Shown here: positions 17,149 to 26,090 of the stretch, one piece after another
How positions within the stretch are numbered: position 1 is the first letter of the stretch
Layout of the letters: every line of letters starts with the position of its first letter
Assembly: GCA_011523735.1 (NCBI GenBank)
Contig: WTGB01000085.1
Span: 1 to 64,000, forward strand
Direction of reading: 5' to 3'
DNA: 64,000 nt
Source of the DNA: Chloroflexota bacterium
Lineage (GTDB): Bacteria; Chloroflexota; Anaerolineae; Aggregatilineales; Phototrophicaceae
The notes under the pieces: model-generated
What the model was told of the DNA's origin: nothing
What the model saw: the letters and a program-made list of their open reading frames with translations, nothing else
The model's database searches: none
Position numbers and translations under genes: made by a program

Positions 17149-17864
17149 TGCGGCGCGCTCTTACGCAGTTTTCACCAAGACGATTGGCGCGCTGGTTGGC
17201 TTTGATCTGTGCGGCGCTCTGTTGCCTTACATCGCTAGCGCAGGATACAGGTCAGATCTGCGTGAGGGCATACGTCGATCAAAATGAGGATGGCCAGCGC
17301 GCCGGGTCGGAAATACCGATTGTGCGTGGCATTGCCGCCAGCTTGCTCGACGACCGGGACCTAACTATCGCTTCTCAATTTCTGGAAGATTCGCCCTATG
17401 CCGCCGACGGTCTGCTCTGCTTTGACCAACTGCTTGCCGGCGAGTATAGTGTTATTATAAGCAGCAGCGAGTATATCGCGACGACCGCGACATCAGCCGA
17501 GGCAAGCGTTCGGCCCGGGACGGCGCCAGCGAGAATTGACTTCGGCGCCAAACCTCTGGCAGTGCTTGCGGGACCGAGCGCCATCGCTGATCTTGTGGCT
17601 CTGGATGCCGATGGGATACAAACTCTGTTGCTCGCCGCCGGCGCTGCTGCGTTGGCCATCATTGTCATGTCGCTGCTCGGCTGTCTGCTGGTTGCGCTTA
17701 TCCTTCGCCGCCGCAAGCGAGCGAAGATGCCGCAGCCGCGGGACCCGGCAATGAGAGGCTTGCCGACAGAGCCGCCTGCCGAAGACGAAGCGCCGCCGCG
17801 ACCGACAAAGGCTCTCGGTGAAGGCTCCCCGCCCCTCTTCACTGATGAAGATCAGGAGTGGTAG
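17148..17864 (+). CDS. anchored protein with SdrD-B-like domain
   Basis: 238 residues: a twin-Arg-containing but ordinary Sec signal peptide (RRLARWLALICAALCCLTSL), a beta domain ICVRAYVDQNEDGQRAGSE then SLLDDRDLTI and GEYSVIIS (the repeat type that uses DxNxDG calcium loops), a span ALAIIVMSLLGCLLVALIL, RRRKR stop-transfer, and a Pro-rich cytoplasmic tail. Same architecture as the C-terminal part of the LysM protein with which it overlaps by one base, so the two are likely partners. Function unknown. Confidence 0.65.
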   Translation: MRRALTQFSPRRLARWLALICAALCCLTSLAQDTGQICVRAYVDQNEDGQRAGSEIPIVRGIAASLLDDRDLTIASQFLEDSPYAADGLLCFDQLLAGEYSVIISSSEYIATTATSAEASVRPGTAPARIDFGAKPLAVLAGPSAIADLVALDADGIQTLLLAAGAAALAIIVMSLLGCLLVALILRRRKRAKMPQPRDPAMRGLPTEPPAEDEAPPRPTKALGEGSPPLFTDEDQEW

Positions 17865-17903
17865 ACTGATAGGCGCCTGGAATTGAACTTGTCGGTGCAG
17901 ATT

Positions 17904-18827
17904 ATGAAGCGATCCGCGGCGCTGTTTTTCTCCGAAAGCGACTTGCAACTGGCGCGCGATAATCTCGATCGCGAGCCTGTGCATAGCGCCTTGTCCGTGC
18001 TCGATACTCAGAGGACCGACCCGCTTGAAGCGGCGCAGCTCTTCGCATTAAACTATCTGTTTCGTCATGATGGGACCGCCGGTGACGCGGCGCTAGAGGT
18101 GCTGCAGGCACAAAACTTCAGCAGCGATGCCAGCCTCGACCTGCCGGCGATGAAAGCTCAACTTGGTTGGCTGTCGGTTATGGCAATGTTGCGGGGGCAT
18201 CCGCGTTGGCAGTCGGTCGCGGAAACAAGCCGGAGCCAGATTGACAGCCTGGCGCGACGAGAGCTACAGTCCAGCGCGGATATGTGTCCTTTGCGCCTCA
18301 GTTGGCTGGCTGCTGTCTCAATGGCTGAAGCCAGCCTGAGCGGGGACGACGCCGGTTTTCAGCGCGCCGCCGATGTTTATCGCCGCGTGGTGGATGCGCA
18401 CATTCATCCCGAAGGTTACTTCAAGGACCTTGTTGATATTGATGGCGCCTCGGAGACATACGCCGCGCAATTCTCCGCGACTTGCGCGCTGGTTCTCATG
18501 GCGGAGATGGCGGAGCAAATTGGCGTCGACTTGTGGGCATATCACAATCGCGCAGTCAGCGTGAATACCGCCGCTACATATACCTACTACTATTATTTCT
18601 TCCCTGAGACTTGGAAATGGGAAGCTGATCTGACGCGCGAGACAACGATGGGGCTTATGCGCCGGGACGGAGCCTTCTTCGAAATGGTGAATCGCCGGGC
18701 TCCCCTGCGCGGCGTCGAGCAGCTATTCGCCGAGCAGCGGCCGATGTTTTCCGCTATTGGTGGCGGCTTGACGACATTGACACACGGACTTGTCCCGCCG
18801 AAGAAAAGGCGCTGGACTTTGTGGTAA
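17904..18827 (+). CDS. alginate-lyase / heparinase-like helical-barrel protein
   Basis: About 307 residues, all-helical. It opens with FFSESDLQLARDNLDREP, like the start of polysaccharide-lyase (alpha/alpha)-barrel proteins, and has the central block HPEGYFKDLVDIDGASETYAAQF, then ALVLMAEMAEQIGVDLWAY and TYTYYYYFFPETWKW. This resembles the alginate lyase domain (PL5-like), though I cannot identify the catalytic His/Tyr set with certainty. No signal peptide is visible, odd for a secreted lyase. ATG 17904 is chosen over TTG 17883; neither has a strong ribosome site. It follows the envelope genes by about 40 nt. Confidence 0.5.
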   Translation: MKRSAALFFSESDLQLARDNLDREPVHSALSVLDTQRTDPLEAAQLFALNYLFRHDGTAGDAALEVLQAQNFSSDASLDLPAMKAQLGWLSVMAMLRGHPRWQSVAETSRSQIDSLARRELQSSADMCPLRLSWLAAVSMAEASLSGDDAGFQRAADVYRRVVDAHIHPEGYFKDLVDIDGASETYAAQFSATCALVLMAEMAEQIGVDLWAYHNRAVSVNTAATYTYYYYFFPETWKWEADLTRETTMGLMRRDGAFFEMVNRRAPLRGVEQLFAEQRPMFSAIGGGLTTLTHGLVPPKKRRWTLW

Positions 18828-18884
18828 GGCCAGCTGAGGCTTCATGCCTGCAATTCATTTGCCAGTCCAGCCAGGTCAAGCGTT

Positions 18885-19499
18885 TCATCGTCGACGCAAT
18901 ACGATATAAATTGAATCGTCAATCTCTATTTCGGTATACCGTTTGCTTTCCAAAAACTCATAACCGGGTCCTGTCAAAGCCTTTAAACTGTCTTCGCGAT
19001 AGTAATGAAAGCGCAGACCGTGATATTCAGCCTCTCCATCACCATACCAGAAGGAATGAATCGCAACCCCGCCTGTGTTGAGAACTTGCGCTTGACGTTC
19101 AAATGAGGCGAGCAAGTCAGCGCGCGATAAATGAATAAGCACTTTGTTAGAGTAGATGCCGTCATAGCGCTCGTCTGTATCAATGGTAATAGCATCTAGC
19201 ACCTTGACATCCAGGTTCGGATGCAATCGCCTAAAACGCTTAACAAATATGGCGGAGGAATCGGAACCGCTGACTTGATAATGCTTATTGAGCATTAACA
19301 GATCTTTGCCCGCTCCCATCCCCACTTCCAGTATCCTGGAGCCTTCCGGCAAATACTTGGCGAGCACATCGATGAGCAATTTGCCATCGTAGCCAGATGC
19401 CATTCGAATGTATCGTTCTACATTCTCCTCGCTATCGTAATAACCCACGCTTGGCTCTCCTCCCGTTCTTCGGTTATCGGCTTGGCCGGATAGATGCAT
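18885..19499 (-). CDS. class I SAM-dependent methyltransferase
   Basis: About 204 residues. The SAM-binding motif I is ILEVGMGAGKDLLML, motif II the acidic SGSDSSAIFVKRF, and motif post-I/IV is YDGIYSNKVLIHLSR; the family's closing beta hairpin is IDDSIYIVLRRR. This is the Methyltransf_11/23 type; the substrate is unknown. The frame stays open to 19574, but a TATAAT promoter sits inside that extension, so ATG 19499 is preferred. It is divergent from the metal transport operon and convergent with the lyase-like gene. Confidence 0.75.
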   Translation of the reverse strand: MHLSGQADNRRTGGEPSVGYYDSEENVERYIRMASGYDGKLLIDVLAKYLPEGSRILEVGMGAGKDLLMLNKHYQVSGSDSSAIFVKRFRRLHPNLDVKVLDAITIDTDERYDGIYSNKVLIHLSRADLLASFERQAQVLNTGGVAIHSFWYGDGEAEYHGLRFHYYREDSLKALTGPGYEFLESKRYTEIEIDDSIYIVLRRR

Positions 19500-19521
19500 A
19501 ATCAGTCTGAAAACTAAAGAG

Positions 19522-19527
19522 ATTATA
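19522..19527 (-). promoter_or_regulatory. -10 box of the methyltransferase gene
   Basis: TATAAT on the minus strand, placing the start site around 19515 and the ATG about 16 nt downstream. No good -35 box found. Confidence 0.4.
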
Positions 19528-19567
19528 AGCTGAAAATGAGCAAGTTGAATTAATTTGCTTGAAGCCC

Positions 19568-19602
19568 TTGACAAGATTTTTAAGTTAGTCTAAAAATATA
19601 GT
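19568..19602 (+). promoter_or_regulatory. promoter with DtxR/MntR-like operator ahead of the metal importer operon
   Basis: TTGACA (19568-19573) is followed after 17 nt by TAAAAA (19591-19596); TATAGT lies slightly further on. Overlapping the spacer and -10 is TTAAGTTAGTC TAAAAATA (19580-19598), which matches the DtxR/IdeR-type consensus TTAGGTTAGCCTAACCTAA at 13 of 19 positions, with a strong left half. A metalloregulator binding here would block transcription when metal is plentiful. Confidence 0.5.
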
Positions 19603-19638
19603 TAATGTCGCTAAAATGCCTGAATGGGAGAACTTACC

Positions 19639-20667
19639 ATGAGAAAGCGCGTGCTATTGTTAGCACTGATCGCATGGTCGTTGATCTTTACTTTGGCGAG
19701 TAATGGCGCTGAAGATCGGCGCAAGATCGTCGCCACGACCACACAAGCGGCTGACTTGATGCGGATATTGACCGCGGGGCTCGATAGCATTGAGCTCACA
19801 GCGCTCATGGGCGCCGGCGTTGATCCACATCTGTATCAGCCGACCGAATCCGATATTGTCGCTATGAACCAGGCGGAAATGGTCGTCTACAGCGGCTTGC
19901 ACCTCGAAGGACAATTCGACACCGTCTTTGCCGCGCTCGGGGAGCAGGGCATTAAGATCTACGCCTTGAGCGCGCCGGTTAGAGAGGCGGGATTCATCAT
20001 CGGCGGCTTCGACTTGTCGGATACGCTGGTAAACGTGGACGATCCGCATTTCTGGTTCGATCCGCGCAACTGGCAACTCACGGTGCAAGACCTGGCTGAT
20101 ACCCTCGCCGAATTCGATCCGGCTAATGCCGATGCTTATCAGGCGAACGCCGCCGCCTATATTGAACAGCTTGATCTGCTCTACGCCTGGGCTGACGCCG
20201 GCTTGCGCTCCATCGCCGAGGGGCAGCGCTACCTCGTCACCTCGCATGACGCCTTTCAGTATTTCGGCGCCGCATTTGGCTGGCGGATGCAGGCGATTCA
20301 AGGTTTGAGCACCGAGGACGAAGCCGGGGTTGGCGATATTCAGCAGACCGTCGATTTTGTCATCGCCAATGAGATACCAGTGCTGTTCGTCGAAAGCAGC
20401 ATCCCGCCCGATACGATTGAAGCGGTCATCGAAGCAGTGCGCGCCCAAGGCGGGCAAGCGCGCATCGGCTTGCGCGAGTTGTACGGCGATGCTATGGACG
20501 AACCTGGCAGTTTCGGCGGCGCCTATGTCGGCATGCTGGCTCAGAACGCGCTGACCATCATGCAGTCTTATCGCTGTATGGGTGTTGCGGTGGAGATTCA
20601 GGATTGGCCCCAAGCGCTGATGCCGCAGCCGCCTGAGGGCATCTGGAATGTGGACTGCGATGCCTGA
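19639..20667 (+). CDS. metal (Zn/Mn) ABC transporter, substrate-binding protein (ZnuA/TroA family)
   Basis: 342 residues with a signal peptide ([20 protein letters not shown]). The cluster A-I metal-binding fold is clear. Predicted metal ligands are His64 (GVDPHLYQP), His137 (DDPHFWFDP), His203 (VTSHDAFQY) and Asp284 (LYGDAMDEP), the TroA/MntC-like 3-His/1-Asp set. There is no His-rich loop, which is typical of zinc-specific ZnuA, so manganese or mixed specificity is possible. GGGAGA lies upstream of ATG 19639 at good spacing; ATG 19624 overlaps that site and is rejected. It heads a four-gene operon with overlapping junctions. Confidence 0.9.
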   Translation: MRKRVLLLALIAWSLIFTLASNGAEDRRKIVATTTQAADLMRILTAGLDSIELTALMGAGVDPHLYQPTESDIVAMNQAEMVVYSGLHLEGQFDTVFAALGEQGIKIYALSAPVREAGFIIGGFDLSDTLVNVDDPHFWFDPRNWQLTVQDLADTLAEFDPANADAYQANAAAYIEQLDLLYAWADAGLRSIAEGQRYLVTSHDAFQYFGAAFGWRMQAIQGLSTEDEAGVGDIQQTVDFVIANEIPVLFVESSIPPDTIEAVIEAVRAQGGQARIGLRELYGDAMDEPGSFGGAYVGMLAQNALTIMQSYRCMGVAVEIQDWPQALMPQPPEGIWNVDCDA

Positions 20668-21454
20668 TCGCCCCGAGCCACCCGGCATGGACCGAACGAG
20701 CGAGTTTGCGCTGTCTGTTGATGATCTCACCGTCGCCTATCAAGAAAAACCGGCGATCTGGGATATCGATCTGGAGGTGCCCGAAGGCGTGCTCATGGGC
20801 ATTGTCGGACCGAATGGCGCGGGCAAGAGCACCTTGATCAAAGCCGTGCTGAACCTGATCCCGCGCGCGGCCGGCACCGTGAGTTTCTATGGCAAGCCTT
20901 ATGAACGGGCGCGCTCGCTGGTCGGCTATGTGCCGCAGCGCGGCAGCGTCGACTGGGACTTCCCGACCTCCGTGATCGATGTTGTCACCATGGGGTTATA
21001 TGGCAAGCTGGGCTGGTTTCGCCGCCCCGGCAAACGGGAGCGGGAACTGGCGCTCTTTGCCCTGGAGCAGGTGGGTTTGGTCGATTTTGTCGATCGGCAG
21101 ATCAGCCAACTTTCCGGCGGGCAGCAACAACGCAGCTTCCTCGCCCGCGCGCTGGTGCAGGACGCGCAGATCTACTTCATGGACGAGCCCTTCGCCGCGG
21201 TAGACGCCGTCACGGAAAACGCGATAGTGGATATTTTGCAGGCATTGAACAAGCGCGGCAAAACTGTGCTCGTCGTTCATCATGACTTGCAGACGGTCGC
21301 GCAGTATTTCGATTGGGTGACGCTGCTGAATGTCGAAGTCATCGCCACAGGACCGACCGCCGCTGTCTTCACGCCGGAGAATCTGCGCAAGACCTATGGC
21401 GGCCAGGTCGCCAGTCTAAACGGCGGGATATTAGCGGGCGCCGCTGGAGGCTGA
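20660..21454 (+). CDS. metal ABC transporter ATP-binding protein
   Basis: 264 residues, cytoplasmic ATPase of the Zn/Mn/Fe importer class. Walker [11 protein letters not shown]-loop [14 protein letters not shown], signature LSGGQQQR, Walker B IYFMDEPF and switch His in VVHHDLQTV are all intact. The VDWDFP variant after the Q-loop is typical of the MntA/TroB type. The ATG at 20660 overlaps the binding-protein gene by 8 nt; ATG 20648 is possible too. The stop overlaps the next start (ATGA). Confidence 0.93.
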   Translation: MPDRPEPPGMDRTSEFALSVDDLTVAYQEKPAIWDIDLEVPEGVLMGIVGPNGAGKSTLIKAVLNLIPRAAGTVSFYGKPYERARSLVGYVPQRGSVDWDFPTSVIDVVTMGLYGKLGWFRRPGKRERELALFALEQVGLVDFVDRQISQLSGGQQQRSFLARALVQDAQIYFMDEPFAAVDAVTENAIVDILQALNKRGKTVLVVHHDLQTVAQYFDWVTLLNVEVIATGPTAAVFTPENLRKTYGGQVASLNGGILAGAAGG

Positions 21455-22794
21455 TGGTGCCGGGCGCAAGGCTAAGCGCGGCCGACAAGCGCGTCTGGTT
21501 GATCATCGCTGGGATTGTTCTGCTGGGCGCTCTCTTCATCCCCCTGAGTCTGGTCCTATTCGATTTGCGCTTCACGTACACTGTGCGCGTGGTCGCCCTG
21601 GGCGGCGCTATCTTGGGTTTGCTCAGTGGCGTTCTCGGCAGTTTCGCCGTGCTGCGCCAAGAGAGCCTGCTGGGCGATGCGCTGTCCCACGCAGCCCTGC
21701 CCGGTGTGGCGGTTGCATTTCTGCTTGCTGGTCGGGAGTTGAGCTCGCTGCTGGTGGGCGCGGGCATAGCCAGTTGGCTTGGCTTGCGCTTCTTGTCCGC
21801 GCTCCTGCATACAACGCGCATCAAACAGGATACGGCCATGGGCATCGTCTTGGCGGCCTGGTTCGCCGCCGGCATCGCCTTGTTGGCTTACATACAGTCC
21901 ATCCCCGATGCCAGCCAGGCCGGGCTGGATCACTTCATTTTCGGGCAGGCGGCCGCCATCATCGAAAGGGATGTGACCCTGGTCAGTGCGGTTGGCTTGC
22001 TTGTCCTGCTCCTGGTCGCTTTATTCTGGAAGGAATTCAAGCTGGTCACCTTCGATTCCGAATTCGCCGGCGCCAATGGCTTTCGCATCGGCTTCATAAA
22101 TGCGGTCTTATCCACGCTGATTGTGGTCACGATTGTGCTGGGTTTGCAATTGGCGGGCGTGATCTTGATGGTCGGCATGCTGATTGCGCCAGGCATCGCC
22201 GCCCGACAATGGACGCACAAGCTCGACCAAATGGTTATCCTGGCTGCGGTGTTTGGCGCCTTCGCTGGCGGCGTGGGCGCGGTCATCAGCGCGCTGGACA
22301 GCGATATCCCAACTGGTCCTATGATCATCGTCGTATCATTTGTGCTGGTCCTGCTCTCGATCACATTGGCGCCGGGCCGGGGCCTGGTTTGGAGCCGATT
22401 GCGTCAACGGGCGAATCGCCGACGCTTCGCCGCTATAAACACACTGCGCGATCTCTACCGTTACGCTCTTGCGCACGGGGCGGAAGATTATCCGGTGCCG
22501 GATGACTTTATCCGCGGTGTTCGCGCCCGCAGCGTCGAGTCCGGCTTGCGGCAATTGCGGGGGGCGGGGCAGGTGATGGCGCTTGGCGAAGGCTGGCGAT
22601 TGACCGAAGAGGGCATCGCCTGGGCGCGGGAAGACCGGCGCAATCAGAGACTGTGGGATCTGTATCGCTTGTACAACGATGAACTGGGCTTGCCCGTCAT
22701 TCAGGAAGACCGGCGGTTGGATATCGGAGCGGTTCTGCCAGCGGCTGCCGTTGAGCAACTGGAAAACAGGCTGGAGCCGAGCGAAACCGCATGA
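21454..22794 (+). CDS. metal ABC transporter permease (ABC-3) fused to a DtxR-like C-terminal domain
   Basis: 446 residues. The first ~315 form an ABC-3 permease with about eight spans: GSFAVLRQESLLGDALSHAA is the signature cytoplasmic loop, later KEFKLVTFDSEFAGANG and GVILMVGMLIAPGIAA. After span eight a basic linker RLRQRANRRRF leads to a winged-helix-like stretch (LRQLRGAGQVMALGEGWRLT) and a segment EEGIAWAREDRRNQRLWDLY then ELGLP, matching the DtxR dimerisation helix (LTxxGxxxAxxxxRRHRLWExFL). The cysteine/His metal ligands of DtxR are not evident. TGGAGG lies 3 nt before the ATG. Such fusions may sense metal or couple transport to regulation (inference). Confidence 0.88.
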   Translation: MVPGARLSAADKRVWLIIAGIVLLGALFIPLSLVLFDLRFTYTVRVVALGGAILGLLSGVLGSFAVLRQESLLGDALSHAALPGVAVAFLLAGRELSSLLVGAGIASWLGLRFLSALLHTTRIKQDTAMGIVLAAWFAAGIALLAYIQSIPDASQAGLDHFIFGQAAAIIERDVTLVSAVGLLVLLLVALFWKEFKLVTFDSEFAGANGFRIGFINAVLSTLIVVTIVLGLQLAGVILMVGMLIAPGIAARQWTHKLDQMVILAAVFGAFAGGVGAVISALDSDIPTGPMIIVVSFVLVLLSITLAPGRGLVWSRLRQRANRRRFAAINTLRDLYRYALAHGAEDYPVPDDFIRGVRARSVESGLRQLRGAGQVMALGEGWRLTEEGIAWAREDRRNQRLWDLYRLYNDELGLPVIQEDRRLDIGAVLPAAAVEQLENRLEPSETA

Positions 22795-24296
22795 TGCCGC
22801 TGGAACGCTGGCTGATCGAGCTTCTGCTCAATTTTGTCACCCGCGAGGAACTCAATGCCTTTCTGCGCTCGCCGCAGAATACGGCGATGCTTGTTGGCTG
22901 TCTTATCGCAGTCAGCGGCGCGCTATTGGGCGTCTTTCTGCTCCTGCGCGGGATGTCGCTCACCAGCGATGCCATCAGCCACACCGTGCTTCTTGGCATC
23001 GTTGTCGCCTTCCTGCTGATGACCGAGGTCTTCGGCCTGCATGGCGATACCTCGTCGCCCTGGCTCATTCTCGGCGCGTCGCTGGCGGGCGTGGGCACGG
23101 TCCTGCTGACCGAGATGCTTTACCGCTCGGGCCTGGTCAAACAGGATGCGGCGCTGGGCTTGGCTTTTCCGCTCCTCTTTGCCATTGCCGTCATCCTCGT
23201 CTCGCGCTATGTCGAAGACGCGCACCTTGACGAAGACGCGGTCCTCGTGGGAGAGATCGGCCTGGCCTGGGCAAATACCAATAGCCACTGCTTTGCAAAC
23301 TGCGAGTCAGTGACGGTCGCGCCCGACCATGAAGCAGCCAAATTCGCGCGGCAATGCAACAACTGCCGCGAGCTTGGCATAAGCCCGCGGGATGAACGCG
23401 CAGTATTCAGCGAAACTTGCAGCAATTGTGGCGAATATAATCCCGCTCAAGCCTGGAGCGCTGGCTTGCTGGAGCGGGAGCCCGTGCTGGTGTTCTTCCC
23501 GAAGTCGATTACGGTCATGCTTCTGTTGACGCTGCTGACACTGGGATTTGTACTGGTCTTCTTCAAAGAGCTCAAGCTATCGACTTTTGACACCGGCTTG
23601 GCGCAGGCGCTGGGATTTCGACCAGGCGCGCTTCACTACGCTTTGATGATCCTGGTCAGCCTGGTCGCGGTTGGCGCCTTCGACGCGGTCGGATCAATTC
23701 TCGTGATCGCTTTCTTCATCATCCCGCCAGCCGCCGCCTATCTGCTGACCGACCGGCTAGCGATGATGCTCCTGCTCAGTCCCTTGATCGGCGGGGTCGG
23801 CGCGTATTACGGCTATGATCTCGCGCGCGGCCAACTCTTCAGTTTCATCGCTGTGGCGGATGGCATCGCTGTTCTGAACCGCCTGTTTGGGTTGAGCCTG
23901 CCCGAAGAATGGGATTCGTCGATCAGCGCCTCGATGGTGTTGATGATATTCATTCTCTTTCTGCTCGCCTGGGCGCTCTCGCCCCGATATGGCTTGGCAT
24001 CGACCTTGATCCGCCGGGCAAACCGCCGCCGCGTATTTGAAAATCAAGTGGTGCTGGCGCATATCCACAACCATCAGCATACGACCGCGCACGATATCGA
24101 GCTAAACGTGGACCATCTGCATGAACATTTCCGCTGGACAGAGAGGAAGATGTCCCGCGTTTTGACAGGGCTGCGGGCGCTGGGTTACATTCGCATCATC
24201 GCTGGCAGCGCGGAATTGACCGATCGCGGCGATCGGCAGGTTCATGCTTTCCGCAAGACCATGCTCGAGGCGCATAATATACCCGATCTCCCGTGA
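22791..24296 (+). CDS. metal ABC transporter permease (ABC-3) with Cys-rich insertion and winged-helix tail
   Basis: 501 residues, the second permease of the importer. The ABC-3 core is seen in LLRGMSLTSDAISHTVLLGI and KELKLSTFDTGLAQALG, then GAFDAVGSILVIAFFIIPPA. After RYVEDAHLDEDAVLVGEIG there is an unusual ~60-residue insertion with three cysteine pairs, Cys167/171, Cys189/192 and Cys210/213, resembling zinc knuckles. The C-terminus after ~res 405 is a His-rich winged helix (VVLAHIHNHQHTTAHDIEL, then HFRWTERKMSRVLTGLRALG). It starts inside the stop of the first permease (ATGA). The two permeases probably form a heterodimer. Confidence 0.88.
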   Translation: MMPLERWLIELLLNFVTREELNAFLRSPQNTAMLVGCLIAVSGALLGVFLLLRGMSLTSDAISHTVLLGIVVAFLLMTEVFGLHGDTSSPWLILGASLAGVGTVLLTEMLYRSGLVKQDAALGLAFPLLFAIAVILVSRYVEDAHLDEDAVLVGEIGLAWANTNSHCFANCESVTVAPDHEAAKFARQCNNCRELGISPRDERAVFSETCSNCGEYNPAQAWSAGLLEREPVLVFFPKSITVMLLLTLLTLGFVLVFFKELKLSTFDTGLAQALGFRPGALHYALMILVSLVAVGAFDAVGSILVIAFFIIPPAAAYLLTDRLAMMLLLSPLIGGVGAYYGYDLARGQLFSFIAVADGIAVLNRLFGLSLPEEWDSSISASMVLMIFILFLLAWALSPRYGLASTLIRRANRRRVFENQVVLAHIHNHQHTTAHDIELNVDHLHEHFRWTERKMSRVLTGLRALGYIRIIAGSAELTDRGDRQVHAFRKTMLEAHNIPDLP

Positions 24297-24390
24297 ATTG
24301 CGGCTGGCGAGCGTCGGAGAAAATCCCCCTTTGGCGTCATGCGCTTTCCCGCTAGCATGATACGATGTCATTGACTGCCGAGACCGTCTC

Positions 24391-25371
24391 ATGATTAGCT
24401 TGATCGCCACTGTGCTTAATGAAGGCGACAATATCCGCCACCTTTTCGACTCGATCATGCGGCAGACGCGGCCGCCGGACGAAGTTGTCATCGTTGATGG
24501 CGGCAGCCGCGACGATACTGTCTCGATCATCCGCGCTTACCAAGAAAAACTTCCGCTGCGCTTGCTGGTCGAGCCGGGCTGCAACATCAGCGAGGGACGC
24601 AACCACGCTATCAATGCCGCCGCGGGCAGCATCATCGCCGTGACCGATGCCGGCGTTCGTCTCAGTGACGATTGGCTGGAGAAGATCACCGACCCGCTGC
24701 TCGCGAATCCGCAGTTGAATGTAGTCGGCGGCTTCTTCCGCGCGGATCCGCAAACATCATTCGAGATCGCTCTCGGCGCGACCACGCTGCCGCTGGAAGC
24801 TGAGATCGACGCCGAAACTTTTCTGCCCAGCAGCCGCAGTATCGCCTTTCGCAAAGCGGCTGCGAAGGAAATCGGCTTGTATCCCGAATGGCTGGATTTC
24901 TGCGAAGATCTGATTTTTGACCTGCGTTTGCGCCAGACTGCCGGACCTTTCGCATTTGCCCCGGCGGCGCTGGTTTATTTTCGGCCCCGGACCACGCTGC
25001 GGAAGTACTTCCGCCAGTATTTTCTTTATGCCCGCGGCGATGGCAAAGCGAACCTCTGGCTGAAGCGGCACCTCATCCGTTACTTCGCTTACTTTCTGCT
25101 GCTGCCGGCTATCCTTGTCGCCGGCGCCTCAGTTCACCCGCTGTTTTGGGCGTTAATCGTCCTCGGCGGCGCTATCTATCTGCGGGGGGCATATCGCCGC
25201 TTGCCGACAATCATCAAGCGCGCCGGCGCAGAGTCAATCGGATTATGGCTCTATTGCATCGTTATGATTCCCTGGCTCCGCTTCCTGGGCGATCTGGCCA
25301 AGATGATCGGCTATCCGCCGGGTTGGCTTTGGCGGCTCAAACATCGGCCGCCGTCTTGGCGCGCGGAATAA
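24391..25371 (+). CDS. family 2 glycosyltransferase, membrane-associated
   Basis: 326 residues. The GT-A fold is shown by SLIATVLNEGDNIRHLFDSI, then VVIVDGGSRDDTV, and the DxD-like VTDAGVRLSDDWL. The acceptor-side motif is EWLDFCEDLIFDLRLRQ (ED). The C-terminal third contains about three spans (FAYFLLLPAILVAGASVH, FWALIVLGGAIYLRGAY, LWLYCIVMIPWLRFLGDL), so it acts at the inner face of the membrane, adding a sugar to a lipid or polysaccharide. It stands alone, 95 nt after the transporter operon. The sugar is not predictable. Confidence 0.85.
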   Translation: MISLIATVLNEGDNIRHLFDSIMRQTRPPDEVVIVDGGSRDDTVSIIRAYQEKLPLRLLVEPGCNISEGRNHAINAAAGSIIAVTDAGVRLSDDWLEKITDPLLANPQLNVVGGFFRADPQTSFEIALGATTLPLEAEIDAETFLPSSRSIAFRKAAAKEIGLYPEWLDFCEDLIFDLRLRQTAGPFAFAPAALVYFRPRTTLRKYFRQYFLYARGDGKANLWLKRHLIRYFAYFLLLPAILVAGASVHPLFWALIVLGGAIYLRGAYRRLPTIIKRAGAESIGLWLYCIVMIPWLRFLGDLAKMIGYPPGWLWRLKHRPPSWRAE

Positions 25372-25401
25372 CCGCGGACTATCTTGCTCGCCTCATCCGC
25401 G

Positions 25402-25430
25402 TTGTTAGGCGCTCGGCATTGCAGTATACT
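25402..25430 (+). promoter_or_regulatory. promoter of the HTH regulator-dprA operon
   Basis: TTGTTA (25402-25407) and TATACT (25425-25430) separated by 17 nt; start expected near 25437, about 27 nt before the regulator ATG. Confidence 0.6.
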
Positions 25431-25463
25431 GGATGGCTAATGAAAGTGAATCATTGTTGATTT

Positions 25464-26090
25464 ATGGCGAAACGCAACGAGGGAAGCGAGTGGGTCAGCC
25501 TGCGCCATGCCGCCGAAATCCTCGGCGTGCATCCGGCAACGGTGCGCAATTGGGCGGATAGCGGCAAGCTGCCTTTTCGGCGCACCGCGGGCAAACATCG
25601 CCGATTCAATGTCAATGACCTGAGCGATTACGCGCGTACTCAGGTTGATCTTGAACCCATAGAGTTGCAGATCATCATGCAGAATGCCCTCGGGCAAACG
25701 CGCATGCAAGTGGGCAGCGAACAACTGGAATCCGCGCCCTGGTATGTCGCCATGAGCGACGAGAGCAAGCGGCACTTGCGGGAGCAGGGCCGGCGCGTCC
25801 TAGAAGCGATGCGCATATTCGTCGTTGCCGGGGCGCCGGACGAAGGCTTGGCCAGCGCCATCAATCTCGGCAAGGATTACGCCGCGCACTTGATCGCCGA
25901 CGGCTTGACCCTGCCGCAGGCGATACGCGGTTTCTATTACTACAGCGACTTCGTCTTGGATTCGATTTTGACCTGGTCCGAATTGCGGCAGCCCAGCAGC
26001 TCCTCGGAATGGTCGACCCTGTTGCGGCAGGTGAATGCCTTTATGCACGCCATGCAGCTTTCCATCGTCGAATATTATGAAGAGGACTGA
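25464..26090 (+). CDS. MerR/BldC-like helix-turn-helix regulator
   Basis: 208 residues. The N-terminus has an excisionase/BldC-type winged helix: VSLRHAAEILGVHPATVRNW then ADSGKLPFRRTAGKHRRFN, with the wing basic and DNA-facing. Residues ~60-205 are a helical domain of no clear family (LREQGRRVLEAMRIFVVAG, LASAINLGKDYAAHLIADGL), which may bind a partner or ligand in the manner of RsbR-type N-domains. It shares 14 nt with dprA, so the two are translationally coupled; it could regulate natural transformation or its own operon (inference). There is no Shine-Dalgarno site. Confidence 0.75.
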   Translation: MAKRNEGSEWVSLRHAAEILGVHPATVRNWADSGKLPFRRTAGKHRRFNVNDLSDYARTQVDLEPIELQIIMQNALGQTRMQVGSEQLESAPWYVAMSDESKRHLREQGRRVLEAMRIFVVAGAPDEGLASAINLGKDYAAHLIADGLTLPQAIRGFYYYSDFVLDSILTWSELRQPSSSSEWSTLLRQVNAFMHAMQLSIVEYYEED

